From assembly GCA_002702705.1 (NCBI GenBank), contig PABH01000042.1, positions 186,001-250,000 on the forward strand: a stretch of DNA of 64,000 nucleotides, read 5' to 3'. A program made the position numbers and the translations under genes. Source of the stretch: Anaerolineaceae bacterium (GTDB taxonomy: Bacteria > Chloroflexota > Anaerolineae > Anaerolineales > Anaerolineaceae). The notes under the pieces were generated by a model. That model was not told where the DNA came from, searched no databases, and was given only the letters and a program-made list of their open reading frames with translations. Shown piece after piece: positions 6,263 to 15,669 of this stretch (position 1 is the stretch's first letter; each line of letters starts with the position of its first letter).

Positions 6263-9163
6263 ATGAGTTCACCAATAAACCAAAAACAAGATCTTTTGGG
6301 AAGGTTATCAAATATTCGCCAAATTTATCAGTTTGCGCTTATTTTATTTATAACAATCCTTTTTATTATCATCTACCACCCCTTATCCGATTTAATGGGA
6401 AATGGGGTCATTATGATTTCTTTGGTTCCTGTTTTATTAAGTGGATTATTTTTTGGATTACGCGCAGGGATTTTAAGCGCACTTCTTTTCTTTTTATTGG
6501 ATTTATTTTTACTGGTTTATTTCCAAATCGCAACATTTATAGAAGTATTAACATCGGGTATTATTTTTGGCGCTGTCGCATTGATGATTATGGGTGCCCT
6601 TGTTGGTTATATGAGTGATTTACGAAAAACCCTCACCAAAGAACTCATTACTCGAAAATTAATGGAAAAGGAATTGGATGCACAGCGTAATCGGGTCGAG
6701 GAAATATTAAACCAACAACAGGATATTGTCTGCCGTTTCACCCCGGATTTTACAATAACCTATATTAATCCCATCGGGCAAAATTTTATTCAGAACCAAA
6801 ATACTGAATTGGTTGGTGTTAATTTATTATCCTTATTTTCAGACTATGAAAACCGATTTATTCAAAACTTCTTCTCACGGCCAGAAACAAAAATTAAACC
6901 CATTAAATTTGAGTTTCCATTAACAACCAGAAATCAGGAAAAACAATTCTTTCAATGGGTGGTTACGCCGATCTTCGGGGAATCCGACCAGCTAATTGAA
7001 TACCAGGCTGTCGGAAGGGACATCACGGAAAATCAAATCGTACGGCAGATGGAAAGGGAACAACGAAATGTTATTGAAGCACTCTCAAAAAGTGCAGCCA
7101 TCATTAATAGTTCGTTAGACATGAATGACGTACTAAAACGTATTTTGGAAAATATAATCTCTGTTGTTCCCCATGATGCTGCCAATATCATGCTTGTAAA
7201 AAACCAATCAGCGAAAATGGTTCAGATGATCGGTTACGAAAAATTTGTGCAAGAAATGGAACCATTTCAAAATTTGGAATTTTCTTTATCAACACCCAAT
7301 TTCCATGAAATGATATTAACGGATAAAGGGGTAATTATCTCAAACACAAAAACCGATTCTCGCTGGAAAGTAATTGGAGACAACCATTGGATTGGTTCAT
7401 ATCTTGGAGCTCCACTGCTCTTCCAGAAAAAACTAATTGGTTTTATCAATCTCGATAGTACCCGAACAAATTTTTATCAGGAAAAACATATTGAATGGCT
7501 GCAAGCTTTTGCTGACCAGGCCGCCATCGCTATAAAGAATGCTCAATTATACGAAGAGGTCAATGAGCGTGCCAAACAGCTTTCTCTTTTAAATCAAGCC
7601 GCTCGTGTAACCATTCACGCAACCACAATTGATGAAATTAAGCAGCCGGTGGCAAGATTAATTAGTGAAATTTTTAAAACCGATAATATCCAATTTTCCA
7701 TCTGGGACGAACAAAAAAATGAATTCAGTAATTATGTTGAGAGTTCCATTCCCATATCCGCTGAAAATTTTACTGAAGACAATATCAGGTTTCAAAAACA
7801 TTTTGCCAGGCAAGCTTTGGAAAATGGGCAGCTTCAATTATTTGAGGATTTTCAAAAAGAAGAGAGTTTTCCGGAAACATATCGAAAGCTTATTCCATTA
7901 CAATCCATCGCCATTATTCCACTCAAAATCTCAAATCAAAAATTGGGTATCATCTTTTTAGGGTATACAAAAAGAAAGTCGTTCCAGCAGCATGAAATTA
8001 TTCTGATGGAGCAATTTGCTCACCAAACCGGGTTAGCAATTTCCAAAACAAAAATGTACCTAACCGAAAAAAAGCGCACTCTAAACTTATCCCACACAAA
8101 TGATATTTTAGCGACGATTTCAGAGGTCGCTGCCAATACAACCCTTGATTTGAATATCCAAGACGTCCTAAATTTTCTCGGCGCTTCATTAAAAAAACTT
8201 CACATTGAAACAATGATTGCTTTTAAATCGCCAAACCATAATGGGATTGATATTGTATACATATCTTTAAAAAACCAGATCCAGACTTCAGAAGAAAATT
8301 TACAGTTTCTAGCAGATCATTTTTCACATATTGATGCGAAAAATTATCACCATTTCCACGAAATTTTTTCAGAAAAAAAAGTGCTTTTTATTAATAATGC
8401 CTTTGATGATATTAAAAATATCGCCAATCCTTTACTTCAAAACGCGGATGAACTTATTTCTTTAATGGGGATTACAACGGAGAGCCGAGCCTTTATTCTA
8501 CCTTTAATCGTAAATGATCAATCCATTGGTTTAATCACCGTCTGGAGCCAGCAGATCCAACAAAGTGATCAATCCACCTTTATGATTTTAGCCATGCTGA
8601 TTGCAAATGTGATTGAAAAAAATCGACTTTACCAAAAAATCCAACAGCTTGCTATTACCGATTCATTAACCGGCTTTTATAACCGGCGAGGTTTAGAGGA
8701 GTTGGGGAAACACGAAATCGAACGAGCAATTCGATTTAATCGACCACTTACCACACTGATGATTGATATAGATCATTTTAAATCTGTAAACGATAGTTTT
8801 GGTCACCCTGTTGGCGATGAGATTCTGGTTCAATTGGCACATCGTTTGCAATCTAAACTGCGCGATGTAGACATTCTGAGCCGATACGGTGGTGAAGAGT
8901 TTTTTGTTATGCTGCCAGAAACAGATAAGGATAATGCGTACATTATTGCAGATCGAATTCGCAAACTGATCAATGATAATAGTTTCCCCACATCAGCCGG
9001 TTTAATTAATATTACAGTCAGTATAGGCATTTGTTATTTATCAAAGAATATTTATCACCTGGAAGATATGATTAATTATGCCGATCAAGCCCTCTATCAG
9101 GCAAAACAAAACGGTCGAAACAACGTAAAACATTTTATTCTACATTCTAAACCGAACAACTAA
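6263..9163 (+). CDS. Membrane-anchored PAS/GAF sensor diguanylate cyclase (GGDEF)
   Basis: A 966-residue protein predicted to make cyclic di-GMP from two GTP. The first 120 or so residues form about four membrane segments. A PAS domain (about 145-260) and three GAF-like domains (about 270-430, 440-600, 615-795) follow. The C-terminal GGDEF domain carries the active-site motif GGEEF at 876-880. An RxxD product-inhibition site, RDVD at 867-870, lies exactly five residues before it. Both are intact, so the enzyme should be active and feedback-inhibited. The multiple GAF domains suggest small-ligand or redox sensing, but the ligand cannot be told. It lies 7 bases before an HD-GYP gene, giving a synthesis-breakdown pair on one transcript. 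Confidence 0.9.
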   Translation: MSSPINQKQDLLGRLSNIRQIYQFALILFITILFIIIYHPLSDLMGNGVIMISLVPVLLSGLFFGLRAGILSALLFFLLDLFLLVYFQIATFIEVLTSGIIFGAVALMIMGALVGYMSDLRKTLTKELITRKLMEKELDAQRNRVEEILNQQQDIVCRFTPDFTITYINPIGQNFIQNQNTELVGVNLLSLFSDYENRFIQNFFSRPETKIKPIKFEFPLTTRNQEKQFFQWVVTPIFGESDQLIEYQAVGRDITENQIVRQMEREQRNVIEALSKSAAIINSSLDMNDVLKRILENIISVVPHDAANIMLVKNQSAKMVQMIGYEKFVQEMEPFQNLEFSLSTPNFHEMILTDKGVIISNTKTDSRWKVIGDNHWIGSYLGAPLLFQKKLIGFINLDSTRTNFYQEKHIEWLQAFADQAAIAIKNAQLYEEVNERAKQLSLLNQAARVTIHATTIDEIKQPVARLISEIFKTDNIQFSIWDEQKNEFSNYVESSIPISAENFTEDNIRFQKHFARQALENGQLQLFEDFQKEESFPETYRKLIPLQSIAIIPLKISNQKLGIIFLGYTKRKSFQQHEIILMEQFAHQTGLAISKTKMYLTEKKRTLNLSHTNDILATISEVAANTTLDLNIQDVLNFLGASLKKLHIETMIAFKSPNHNGIDIVYISLKNQIQTSEENLQFLADHFSHIDAKNYHHFHEIFSEKKVLFINNAFDDIKNIANPLLQNADELISLMGITTESRAFILPLIVNDQSIGLITVWSQQIQQSDQSTFMILAMLIANVIEKNRLYQKIQQLAITDSLTGFYNRRGLEELGKHEIERAIRFNRPLTTLMIDIDHFKSVNDSFGHPVGDEILVQLAHRLQSKLRDVDILSRYGGEEFFVMLPETDKDNAYIIADRIRKLINDNSFPTSAGLINITVSIGICYLSKNIYHLEDMINYADQALYQAKQNGRNNVKHFILHSKPNN

Positions 9164-9170
9164 GAGAACT

Positions 9171-12032
9171 ATGAACCCTACCAAACTCATTGAAAAATAT
9201 CCATGGCCTGTGTTAATTCTGAACGACAACTCTTCAGTTGAATACATGAACCGTCCTGCAATAGAATTATTTGAATTTAACCACATCCAAATGGATTCAA
9301 CGATAACCATTGAATTAAACCAACTTAATTCCCTGCTTCATATCGAAGGCACCTCTTTCAAAGTCCAGGAGGTTGATACAATCAATTGGAATAACCAGGA
9401 CTTACAGATGGTGTCCTTGCAATTTGAGGTTCATCCACCAAACACGACGGATTCAAATTTACTACATCAAAATCAAATTTATCAAATTCGGTTTGATCAA
9501 CACGGAAAAATCACCTATGCGAATCAACCATCGCAAATACTTTGTGATGTGTTAAAGATGGACCGTTTTTTCTTACCAACATTTTTTGATCAATTTGGCG
9601 ATCAAAGTGGTCGGCTTTTGAATTTGAATCAAGAAAACCAAACACCAGTCACAATTGAACAAAAAATAGATATGGACCATCGTGAAGATAAATGGATTCA
9701 ATGGAAAATTTACTCCTTAAACCACGGCAGCCAATTTGAAGCTTTGGGAATGGATATTTCTGAAACCAAATGGAATGAGCAGGTCCAAAAAACCCTTTAC
9801 GAAATAAGTCAGGCAACCATTCATATTGAAGAACTAAACGATTTTTATAAACAAATTCATCAAATTGTAGACAAAATCATACCTGCCAAAAATTTATATA
9901 TCGCATTACATGATCCCCTAACCAACTGTATTAATTTTGTTTATTTTCAGGATGAACAGGACGATCCTCCCCCACCAATTCCTGTCGGTAATAGTTTAAC
10001 AGCCTATGTTATGACCAAGGGAGAACCTCTCTTACTTTCAGACTTTAGTGACGAGGATGTATTAAATCAACTTAGGTTAACGCCAAGTGGCACATCAAGT
10101 TATGATTGGCTGGGTGTCCCATTACGTCAAAATGAGCACGCCATCGGTACATTAGCCATCCAAACTTATGATCCAAACATCCGTTACCATCAAAAACAAG
10201 TGGAAGTATTGGAATTTGTTTCCAGCCAAATTGCACAATCCATCATTCGTAAGCAGGCAGAAGAAGCCCGCCGGATTAATGAAGAACGATACCGAACCCT
10301 TTTTGATTCTTTTGAAAATGCCGTTTTTCTTGAAACAAAAGATGGAAAAATATTGGAGGCTAACCATGCAGCCAGTAAGATGTATGGTTATTCCGCGGAG
10401 GAATTCCTGAATTTAAGCACCTATGATTTAACTCCGCCAGATTTGCACGACCAAATGCCTACGATTTTACAAACCGAACAGGAATCAAAATATACCCAGC
10501 ATGAAAATTTGGGCATTAGAAAAAATGGGGAAATTTTTCCAACACTTGTTAATACTGGACTGATATATATTAACGACCAGGAACAAGTAATGGTATCGAT
10601 CAAAGACCAATCCAAAGAAAAGGATTATGAACAAAGATTATTTTTACAAGGAAAAGTACTAAAGTCAATTGCTAATGCAGTCGTCATTACCAACACCGAG
10701 GGAATCATTACATGGGTTAATGATGCTTTTACAGCGCTTAGTGGCTATTCCATTGATGAGGCTGTCGGAAAAACGACCAAAATTCTCAAATCTGGAAAAC
10801 AAAATCCTTCCCTTTATAAGGAGATGTGGCATACCATTCAATCCGGAGAAGTATGGATTGGTGAGATGATCAACCGCCGGAAAAATGGTGAATTGTATTA
10901 TGAAGAAATGACAATTACACCGGTTAAAAATATTAACGAGCAAATCACACAATATGTTGCGGTAAAACAAGAAATTACTGAAAGAAAAAAACGCCAATCC
11001 GAATTGGAAGCGATTGCATCCATGACTTCCGCACTTCGAAATGCGATTACGCAGGAAGAAATTTTGGAAGCGATTTTGCGGCAATTAATGAACCTTATTC
11101 AAGAAGGGGGAGCCGTCATTGCATTGAACAAGCCGGAGGATGAAGAAATTGTCATTGAACTGGGCATGGGGGAATGGAAATCATTAACCAATCAATCGAT
11201 GCCCATGCAGCTCGGTGTTGCCGGATATGTCGCATCTTCCGGTGACGTTTACATTGATAACAATGCCCCGGATAATACCCTCTTTTATTATCCTGACATG
11301 CTTCATCACATTTGTGCAATCGGTGCTGCTCCTCTTTATGTCCATGACCAAACGATTGGTGCATTAGTTATTGGAACAAAAGACCCCATTGGTGATGAGG
11401 AAATCCGCCTCTTAATCACCATCAGCAACTTGGTCTCCAGTGTAATCCATAGAGCAAATTTACATGATCAAATTCAGGAATCCTATCTCGCCACCATCCA
11501 GGGGTGGGCACAAGCATTAGAACTAAGAGATAAGGAAACCAAAGGGCACAGCTTTCGATTAATTGAATTAACCCGGCAATTAGCACATCAAATCAATTAT
11601 CCCAAAGCGGAAATGGAAAATCTGATCAATGGTGCTATGTTACATGATATTGGAAAAATGGGTATTCCTGATGATATTCTCTTTAAGCCAGGTGCATTAA
11701 ATGCTGAAGAATGGGTCATCATGAAAAAACACACTGTATACGCCAGAGACATGTTAGAAAAAATTCCCTATCTTCGCCCCGCAATTAAAGTAGCGTATTA
11801 TCATCACGAACATTGGGATGGAAATGGGTATCCTGAGGGTTTATCTGGAGAGGAAATTCCAATAGAAGGACGTTTATTTGCTGTTTTGGATGTTTGGGAT
11901 GCACTCACGCATGATCGTCCTTACCGCCCAGCCTGGGATAAACAACGGACATTGGTATATATTCAAGAACGTTCAGGAACGCAATTTGATCCCACCATTG
12001 TGACTGCTTTTATAAAGATGATGAATGAGTAA
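9171..12032 (+). CDS. PAS/GAF sensor cyclic-di-GMP phosphodiesterase (HD-GYP)
   Basis: A 953-residue soluble protein with a C-terminal HD-GYP phosphodiesterase domain. The metal site HDIGKMG begins at His825-Asp826, and the HHEHWDGNGYP motif runs from His878 to Pro888. Both are complete, so it is predicted to degrade cyclic di-GMP. The N-terminal part carries PAS-like domains at about 100-205, 375-490 and 495-610, and GAF domains at about 210-365 and 620-770. PAS sequences such as SAEEFLNLSTYDLTPPD are recognisable. No membrane segment is seen, unlike its partner upstream. The two genes are almost certainly cotranscribed, and their similar sensor modules suggest opposite responses to related cues. 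A terminator follows. Confidence 0.91.
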   Translation: MNPTKLIEKYPWPVLILNDNSSVEYMNRPAIELFEFNHIQMDSTITIELNQLNSLLHIEGTSFKVQEVDTINWNNQDLQMVSLQFEVHPPNTTDSNLLHQNQIYQIRFDQHGKITYANQPSQILCDVLKMDRFFLPTFFDQFGDQSGRLLNLNQENQTPVTIEQKIDMDHREDKWIQWKIYSLNHGSQFEALGMDISETKWNEQVQKTLYEISQATIHIEELNDFYKQIHQIVDKIIPAKNLYIALHDPLTNCINFVYFQDEQDDPPPPIPVGNSLTAYVMTKGEPLLLSDFSDEDVLNQLRLTPSGTSSYDWLGVPLRQNEHAIGTLAIQTYDPNIRYHQKQVEVLEFVSSQIAQSIIRKQAEEARRINEERYRTLFDSFENAVFLETKDGKILEANHAASKMYGYSAEEFLNLSTYDLTPPDLHDQMPTILQTEQESKYTQHENLGIRKNGEIFPTLVNTGLIYINDQEQVMVSIKDQSKEKDYEQRLFLQGKVLKSIANAVVITNTEGIITWVNDAFTALSGYSIDEAVGKTTKILKSGKQNPSLYKEMWHTIQSGEVWIGEMINRRKNGELYYEEMTITPVKNINEQITQYVAVKQEITERKKRQSELEAIASMTSALRNAITQEEILEAILRQLMNLIQEGGAVIALNKPEDEEIVIELGMGEWKSLTNQSMPMQLGVAGYVASSGDVYIDNNAPDNTLFYYPDMLHHICAIGAAPLYVHDQTIGALVIGTKDPIGDEEIRLLITISNLVSSVIHRANLHDQIQESYLATIQGWAQALELRDKETKGHSFRLIELTRQLAHQINYPKAEMENLINGAMLHDIGKMGIPDDILFKPGALNAEEWVIMKKHTVYARDMLEKIPYLRPAIKVAYYHHEHWDGNGYPEGLSGEEIPIEGRLFAVLDVWDALTHDRPYRPAWDKQRTLVYIQERSGTQFDPTIVTAFIKMMNE

Positions 12033-12052
12033 AAACCTTTAATGTAATTTTC

Positions 12053-12112
12053 CCTTCGGAAAGGCCTTTTATTGCTGCACGATCAAGATACTACCCTTCC
12101 GAAGGTTTTTTT
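12053..12112 (+). terminator. Rho-independent terminator-like structure after the HD-GYP gene
   Basis: Arms CCTTCGGAA (12053-12061) and TTCCGAAGG (12097-12105) are perfectly complementary over 9 bp, and seven T residues follow immediately. The loop is long (35 bases), and each arm can also fold locally. It lies just after the HD-GYP stop codon. Confidence 0.7.
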
Positions 12113-12129
12113 GTTAAAGCGGCTGTATG

Positions 12130-12684
12130 TTACTTCTTACCGGTGCTGATTTTCACATTTTCAAACACAACCTGAACATCTTCAGCAAAACGCAGACCAT
12201 TCTTTTTATCATGGCGCATGAACTTCGGTGCTTTAATATCCACTTTTAAGCTATACGTACCATCTCCAGGCAGTTCCCAATTCCTCCCATAATGATACAA
12301 CCAGGGGTGCCATAAAAATTCCTGCTGATGGCTCCCAATTTTTTCACCTGTATCGTCAACCACGGTGACGGTAACATCCAAACCCGGAATAAATCGATCA
12401 TCGGCACCATCCCGGACCGAGATTTCAATATGACTATTCTTTTTACCCGGATCCTGCCATTTGAGTTCCCCGTTACTTAATTGGTACATTCCTTCCGCAT
12501 TTTCAACTGCATAAGCAACAATATAATTTCCGGCTTTTTTTTCACCACCTGTATCAGCTTCCTTATTGCTCATCTCTTTTAATGCGTTTAGATAGGTTTT
12601 TCCTTGTTCTCGTGCCAAATCCAATTGTTCTAACTTTGCTTCATCACTTTTTTCCATTGGGGGTTTTTTAAATATGGTTTCCAT
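12130..12684 (-). CDS. Possible P19/Tp34-like domain protein without signal peptide
   Basis: A 184-residue soluble protein with a clear ribosome-binding site (AAGGAG). Residues 1-45 are charged and helical with no signal peptide. The rest looks like a beta-sandwich: YIVAYAVENAEGMY, then HIEISVRDGADDRFIPGLDVTVTV, then HPWLYHYGRNWELPGDGTY and a closing RHDKKNGLRFAEDV. The order of a His-Tyr-x-x-Asn strand, a Leu-Pro-Gly-x-Gly-x-Tyr turn and the Arg-His-Asp segment recalls the periplasmic iron-binding P19/Tp34 family. I remember that pattern only loosely, and the absence of an export signal is odd for it. It could equally be another immunoglobulin-like fold. It starts the minus-strand envelope/stress set. 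Confidence 0.5.
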   Translation of the reverse strand: METIFKKPPMEKSDEAKLEQLDLAREQGKTYLNALKEMSNKEADTGGEKKAGNYIVAYAVENAEGMYQLSNGELKWQDPGKKNSHIEISVRDGADDRFIPGLDVTVTVVDDTGEKIGSHQQEFLWHPWLYHYGRNWELPGDGTYSLKVDIKAPKFMRHDKKNGLRFAEDVQVVFENVKISTGKK

Positions 12685-12764
12685 AAAATAATTTCTCCTT
12701 TTTTTGTACTTTTATTGATATTTCATTCTCCAGCAGGGCTCTTCCCAAATCCCAAGCCAAACAT

Positions 12765-13637
12765 TTACTGTCGTAAATTATCAGGAACCCCATTCGGGAA
12801 TACTTCCCGAATCGCTGCTTCAATCTGGGCAATCCGATTTTCCGGATTAGGGTGCGTGCTAAAAAATTCCGGTGGCCTGTTACCTGCAGAAGCCTCGTCC
12901 AAAATACGCATCACCTCAATCATCGCCCGCGGGTCATAACCTGTTTGGGCCATAATTTTTACGCCCAGCGAATCCGATTGGATTTCATCATCCCGGCCAA
13001 ATTTCATATTCACCAACTGCCCTATCATGGCCGCAACCGCTGCTGTTTGTTGGGTGCGCGGATCATTTGGATCATAGGTGGCCAAAACAACAGCACCTGT
13101 CAACCCCTGCGTAAGCTGTGTCTCGGCAATCCGTTCTGCTCCATGGCGGGCGATCACATGCACAATTTCATGGGCTAATACCCCAGCCAATTGGCCCTCG
13201 GTTTGCAAACGATCAAATAATGCCCGGGTGATAAATACTTGCCCCCCCGGCAAGGCAAAGGCGTTAATTGTTTCTCTATCCGCTAATAAATGAAATTCAA
13301 ATGGATAATCTCCCTGGTTTGCCAAACTTGACTGTACCAGTTCCTGACCGATCATATCCACAATCTGCTGTGCCTGTGGATCAGGATCTTCTCCATCAAA
13401 TTGGTTTATCATTTCAGGTGCTGACTGTAGTCCTATTGCAATTTCCTGCTCTTGTGTAATCGAAACATATTGGTCCTGCCCCGTCACAGGATTCGTTTGT
13501 TTCGAACTAAGATAAGAAAATAAAGCCAAAGCAGCCATAACGATGGCAATCACATATCGAATACAACCCGCACCGCCTGAACTTCTACGGGGACTCAATC
13601 TGCTCCTGGCGTTATTTGAAGAAAAACGAATGTTCAT
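12765..13637 (-). CDS. M48-family membrane-anchored zinc metalloprotease
   Basis: A 290-residue peptidase of the M48 (Ste24/HtpX/BepA-like) family. A single membrane or signal segment (about 25-43) follows a basic N-terminus with a Cys in GGAGCIRY. The zinc site HEIVH is at His156-Glu157-His160 within GVLAHEIVHVIARHG, and the distal glutamate is in the DDEIQSDSLG segment about 60 residues on. NAFALPGGQVFITRAL is the typical strand before the active site, and FFSTHPNPENRI is typical near the end. Such enzymes degrade misfolded envelope proteins. It is followed downstream by the possible P19-like gene and preceded by a membrane protein gene, all on the minus strand. Confidence 0.9.
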   Translation of the reverse strand: MNIRFSSNNARSRLSPRRSSGGAGCIRYVIAIVMAALALFSYLSSKQTNPVTGQDQYVSITQEQEIAIGLQSAPEMINQFDGEDPDPQAQQIVDMIGQELVQSSLANQGDYPFEFHLLADRETINAFALPGGQVFITRALFDRLQTEGQLAGVLAHEIVHVIARHGAERIAETQLTQGLTGAVVLATYDPNDPRTQQTAAVAAMIGQLVNMKFGRDDEIQSDSLGVKIMAQTGYDPRAMIEVMRILDEASAGNRPPEFFSTHPNPENRIAQIEAAIREVFPNGVPDNLRQ

Positions 13638-13650
13638 TTTTTATCCTTTA

Positions 13651-14178
13651 TTAGAGTGTATAAGAAGAAGTTGGTCGCTTAAAAAATTGCTGGTCCACAA
13701 AATGTTCATCTTCAAACAGTTCATATAAAGTACCAACCAACGCACCAAATACAATATGACCTGTCAGCAGCATCCAGGTGTGGTATGGCAGCAGCCAGGG
13801 AAAAACAAGGGAAAAAGTATAATAATTCATAAAATAAATCACGAAACCCATCACAGCCCCACCAATAAAAGCAACAATCATTCCCCAGCGATGAAAGATG
13901 AGCACAATGAGCATTGCAAAAAATATGGAGAGGAAAAAATGGGTTAGGATAGCGACCACATAAATTCCCGGCACCAACCCCGCTTGGGGAGAAATAACAG
14001 ACGGTCCTAAAAGCACAGAAGCCATGATTCGTACAATTAAAAATGGGTCACTTAAAAATATCCAGGGAAGCAAGATGCTGATTATCAACATCGTAAAACC
14101 ACTGATCAAACCAGCTGCCACAACAGCATTCCAATCTAATCCTCCTATTACAATTCGTTTTGATTCATTTGGGACCAT
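13651..14178 (-). CDS. Polytopic membrane protein, unknown function
   Basis: A 175-residue membrane protein with about five predicted membrane segments. Conserved-looking features are a short cytosolic N-terminus, the segment SPQAGLVPGIYVVAILTH and the closing GHIVFGALVGTLYE. I chose the ATG at 14178 because GGAGG lies 8 bases before it; a longer frame from a TTG 15 bases upstream would absorb this ribosome-binding site. I do not recognise a characterised family. It ends 13 bases before the M48 protease gene, so a shared transcript is likely. Confidence 0.75.
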   Translation of the reverse strand: MVPNESKRIVIGGLDWNAVVAAGLISGFTMLIISILLPWIFLSDPFLIVRIMASVLLGPSVISPQAGLVPGIYVVAILTHFFLSIFFAMLIVLIFHRWGMIVAFIGGAVMGFVIYFMNYYTFSLVFPWLLPYHTWMLLTGHIVFGALVGTLYELFEDEHFVDQQFFKRPTSSYTL

Positions 14179-14207
14179 CAGGTTATCCTCCAAATCGATA
14201 TCTTGGT

Positions 14208-14603
14208 TTAATGGGCTGCGGAAAGCACATGTTCTTGGTCCTTATCACGAACAAAGAGCGCGCTCCACAAGCCTAAACTCTCACTGTAATTCCTGGATTC
14301 TTTCTCTTCTTGATTGAGATCATTTTGATCCGCGACAATAATTGGCACTTGATGTCTCTCAATTGAAATGTCAACAGGAATAATTACCGCACTTTCACGG
14401 GAAGAAGAATTTGAAGAAGAAGAGGTAGTCGAATTTGATGAAGAAGGTTGCGCATCGATCACCATCACTCGTGGCATATTTTCCAGTTCATCCTCAGGTG
14501 AAAAATCAGTCGGCATAACTAAGGCAGAGCTGGGTTCATTACCGAACTTTGTTTTTTTTGTCTGCTTCTGATTTAATTCTTGATTTAATAAAATAATATT
14601 CAT
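14208..14603 (-). CDS. Serine-rich low-complexity protein, unknown
   Basis: A 131-residue protein of unknown function with a good ribosome-binding site (AAAGGAAG) before its ATG. The middle (about 53-68) is a run of Ser, Asn and Thr, preceded by an acidic patch (about 35-42) and the strand-like RVMVIDAQ. The part from about 70 onward, AVIIPVDISIERHQVPIIVAD, looks like short beta strands. No membrane segment or signal peptide is seen. The low-complexity linker suggests two short segments joined flexibly. It lies 30 bases upstream of the membrane protein gene on the same strand. Some doubt remains whether it is translated. Confidence 0.5.
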   Translation of the reverse strand: MNIILLNQELNQKQTKKTKFGNEPSSALVMPTDFSPEDELENMPRVMVIDAQPSSSNSTTSSSSNSSSRESAVIIPVDISIERHQVPIIVADQNDLNQEEKESRNYSESLGLWSALFVRDKDQEHVLSAAH

Positions 14604-14670
14604 TTCTTCTTCCTTTCTTTAATGTCCGTACTCAAAATCCGGGTTGTTCTATATCTTTATTTTTTGAAAA

Positions 14671-15597
14671 TCACACATTTTCAGCTTCCAACCTTGATTT
14701 ACTTTCTGGCATCTTATTAACATATTTCGGAATATTTGATCCATATTGATTGGCATAAACTTGGGTGAATTCAGCACCCAAAAATAATATTTGCGCCGAA
14801 TAATATATCCACACCAATAACAATGCTAATGAACCTGCAGCCCCGAAACTGGCACCGATTGAGCTGTTTCCAAGATACAAACCAATTAAAGCCTTGCCTG
14901 CTAAAAACAATAATGCAGTTACAAACCCTCCTAAGGTTACATCACCCCAAGCAATACGAGTTTGTGGTAAATACTTGAACAATATTGAAAATACAATTGT
15001 AAAGATAAACAAAGTCACCAGGTTATTGAGAATTGCCATCCAAACATTTGGAAGAGGGAGCGAACTTTTTAAAATTTCGCCTAGTGTAGAAAGCAGTGTA
15101 CTGAAAATTAATGAAACGATCAGTAAAAAACCAACACCCATAACCATCGCAAAAGAAAGAACATCGGTTTTAATGACTGCCTTCATGGAATTCCACAACC
15201 CTTTTTGTTTCGGAGTTTCTACATCCCAAATCGTATTTAACGCTTCTCTTAACTCCCGGAAAGCTTTAACCGACCCGAAGATAAGTACACCCACACCGAT
15301 CACCGTTGTAAAAACACCTCCACCATCTTGTAAATGCGAGCTGGCATTGTCGAGTAACGATTGAATAAAATTTGTCCCTTGCGGTCCGAGTAAACTTTCC
15401 ATTTGAGCAAGAACTTGAGATTCAGCTGCACGCTGGCTCCAAATAAAACCAGCCACGGAAATCGCAATAATTAATAATGGTGCCAAAGAAAAAATGGTGT
15501 AATACGCCAATGCTGCTGCCAGGCGAGAGATATTGTCTTCCTGATACTCTTTGAATGTTTGTTTTAATAAGCCAAAAATTTTCTTCAATAATTCCAT
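14671..15597 (-). CDS. YihY/BrkB-family inner-membrane protein
   Basis: A 308-residue protein of the YihY/BrkB family (formerly mislabelled RNase BN), with about six membrane segments. Family features include DNISRLAAALAYYTIFSLAP at about 20-39, the GGGVFTTVIG segment, the RELREALNTIWDVE stretch (about 116-129), and ARIAWGDVTLGGFVTALLF in the second half. Length is typical. The C-terminal tail after about 280 is polar. The biochemical function of the family is not established. It lies downstream of ytxH on the same strand, but a strong hairpin terminator separates the two. Confidence 0.88.
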   Translation of the reverse strand: MELLKKIFGLLKQTFKEYQEDNISRLAAALAYYTIFSLAPLLIIAISVAGFIWSQRAAESQVLAQMESLLGPQGTNFIQSLLDNASSHLQDGGGVFTTVIGVGVLIFGSVKAFRELREALNTIWDVETPKQKGLWNSMKAVIKTDVLSFAMVMGVGFLLIVSLIFSTLLSTLGEILKSSLPLPNVWMAILNNLVTLFIFTIVFSILFKYLPQTRIAWGDVTLGGFVTALLFLAGKALIGLYLGNSSIGASFGAAGSLALLLVWIYYSAQILFLGAEFTQVYANQYGSNIPKYVNKMPESKSRLEAENV

Positions 15598-15631
15598 TTC
15601 TTTTGTTTACCATTTCTTAATCAATTAAAAG

Positions 15632-15665
15632 AAACCTCGATATTCGCGAACGAACATCGAGGTTT
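15632..15665 (-). terminator. Bidirectional hairpin terminator after the YtxH gene
   Basis: Ten-base arms AAACCTCGAT (15632-15641) and ATCGAGGTTT (15656-15665) enclose a 14-base loop, 5 bases beyond the stop of the minus-strand YtxH gene. T-rich tracts are present on both strands. Confidence 0.8.
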
Positions 15666-15669
15666 TTTT

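Noticed and set aside
10665-11084. 139-codon antisense reading frame inside the HD-GYP gene
   Set aside because: It lies fully opposite a well-supported gene, has no domain and no ribosome-binding site; it is a shadow frame.
14894-15364. 156-codon plus-strand frame opposite the YihY-type gene
   Set aside because: Composition mirrors the membrane gene on the other strand, with no recognisable domain or start signal.
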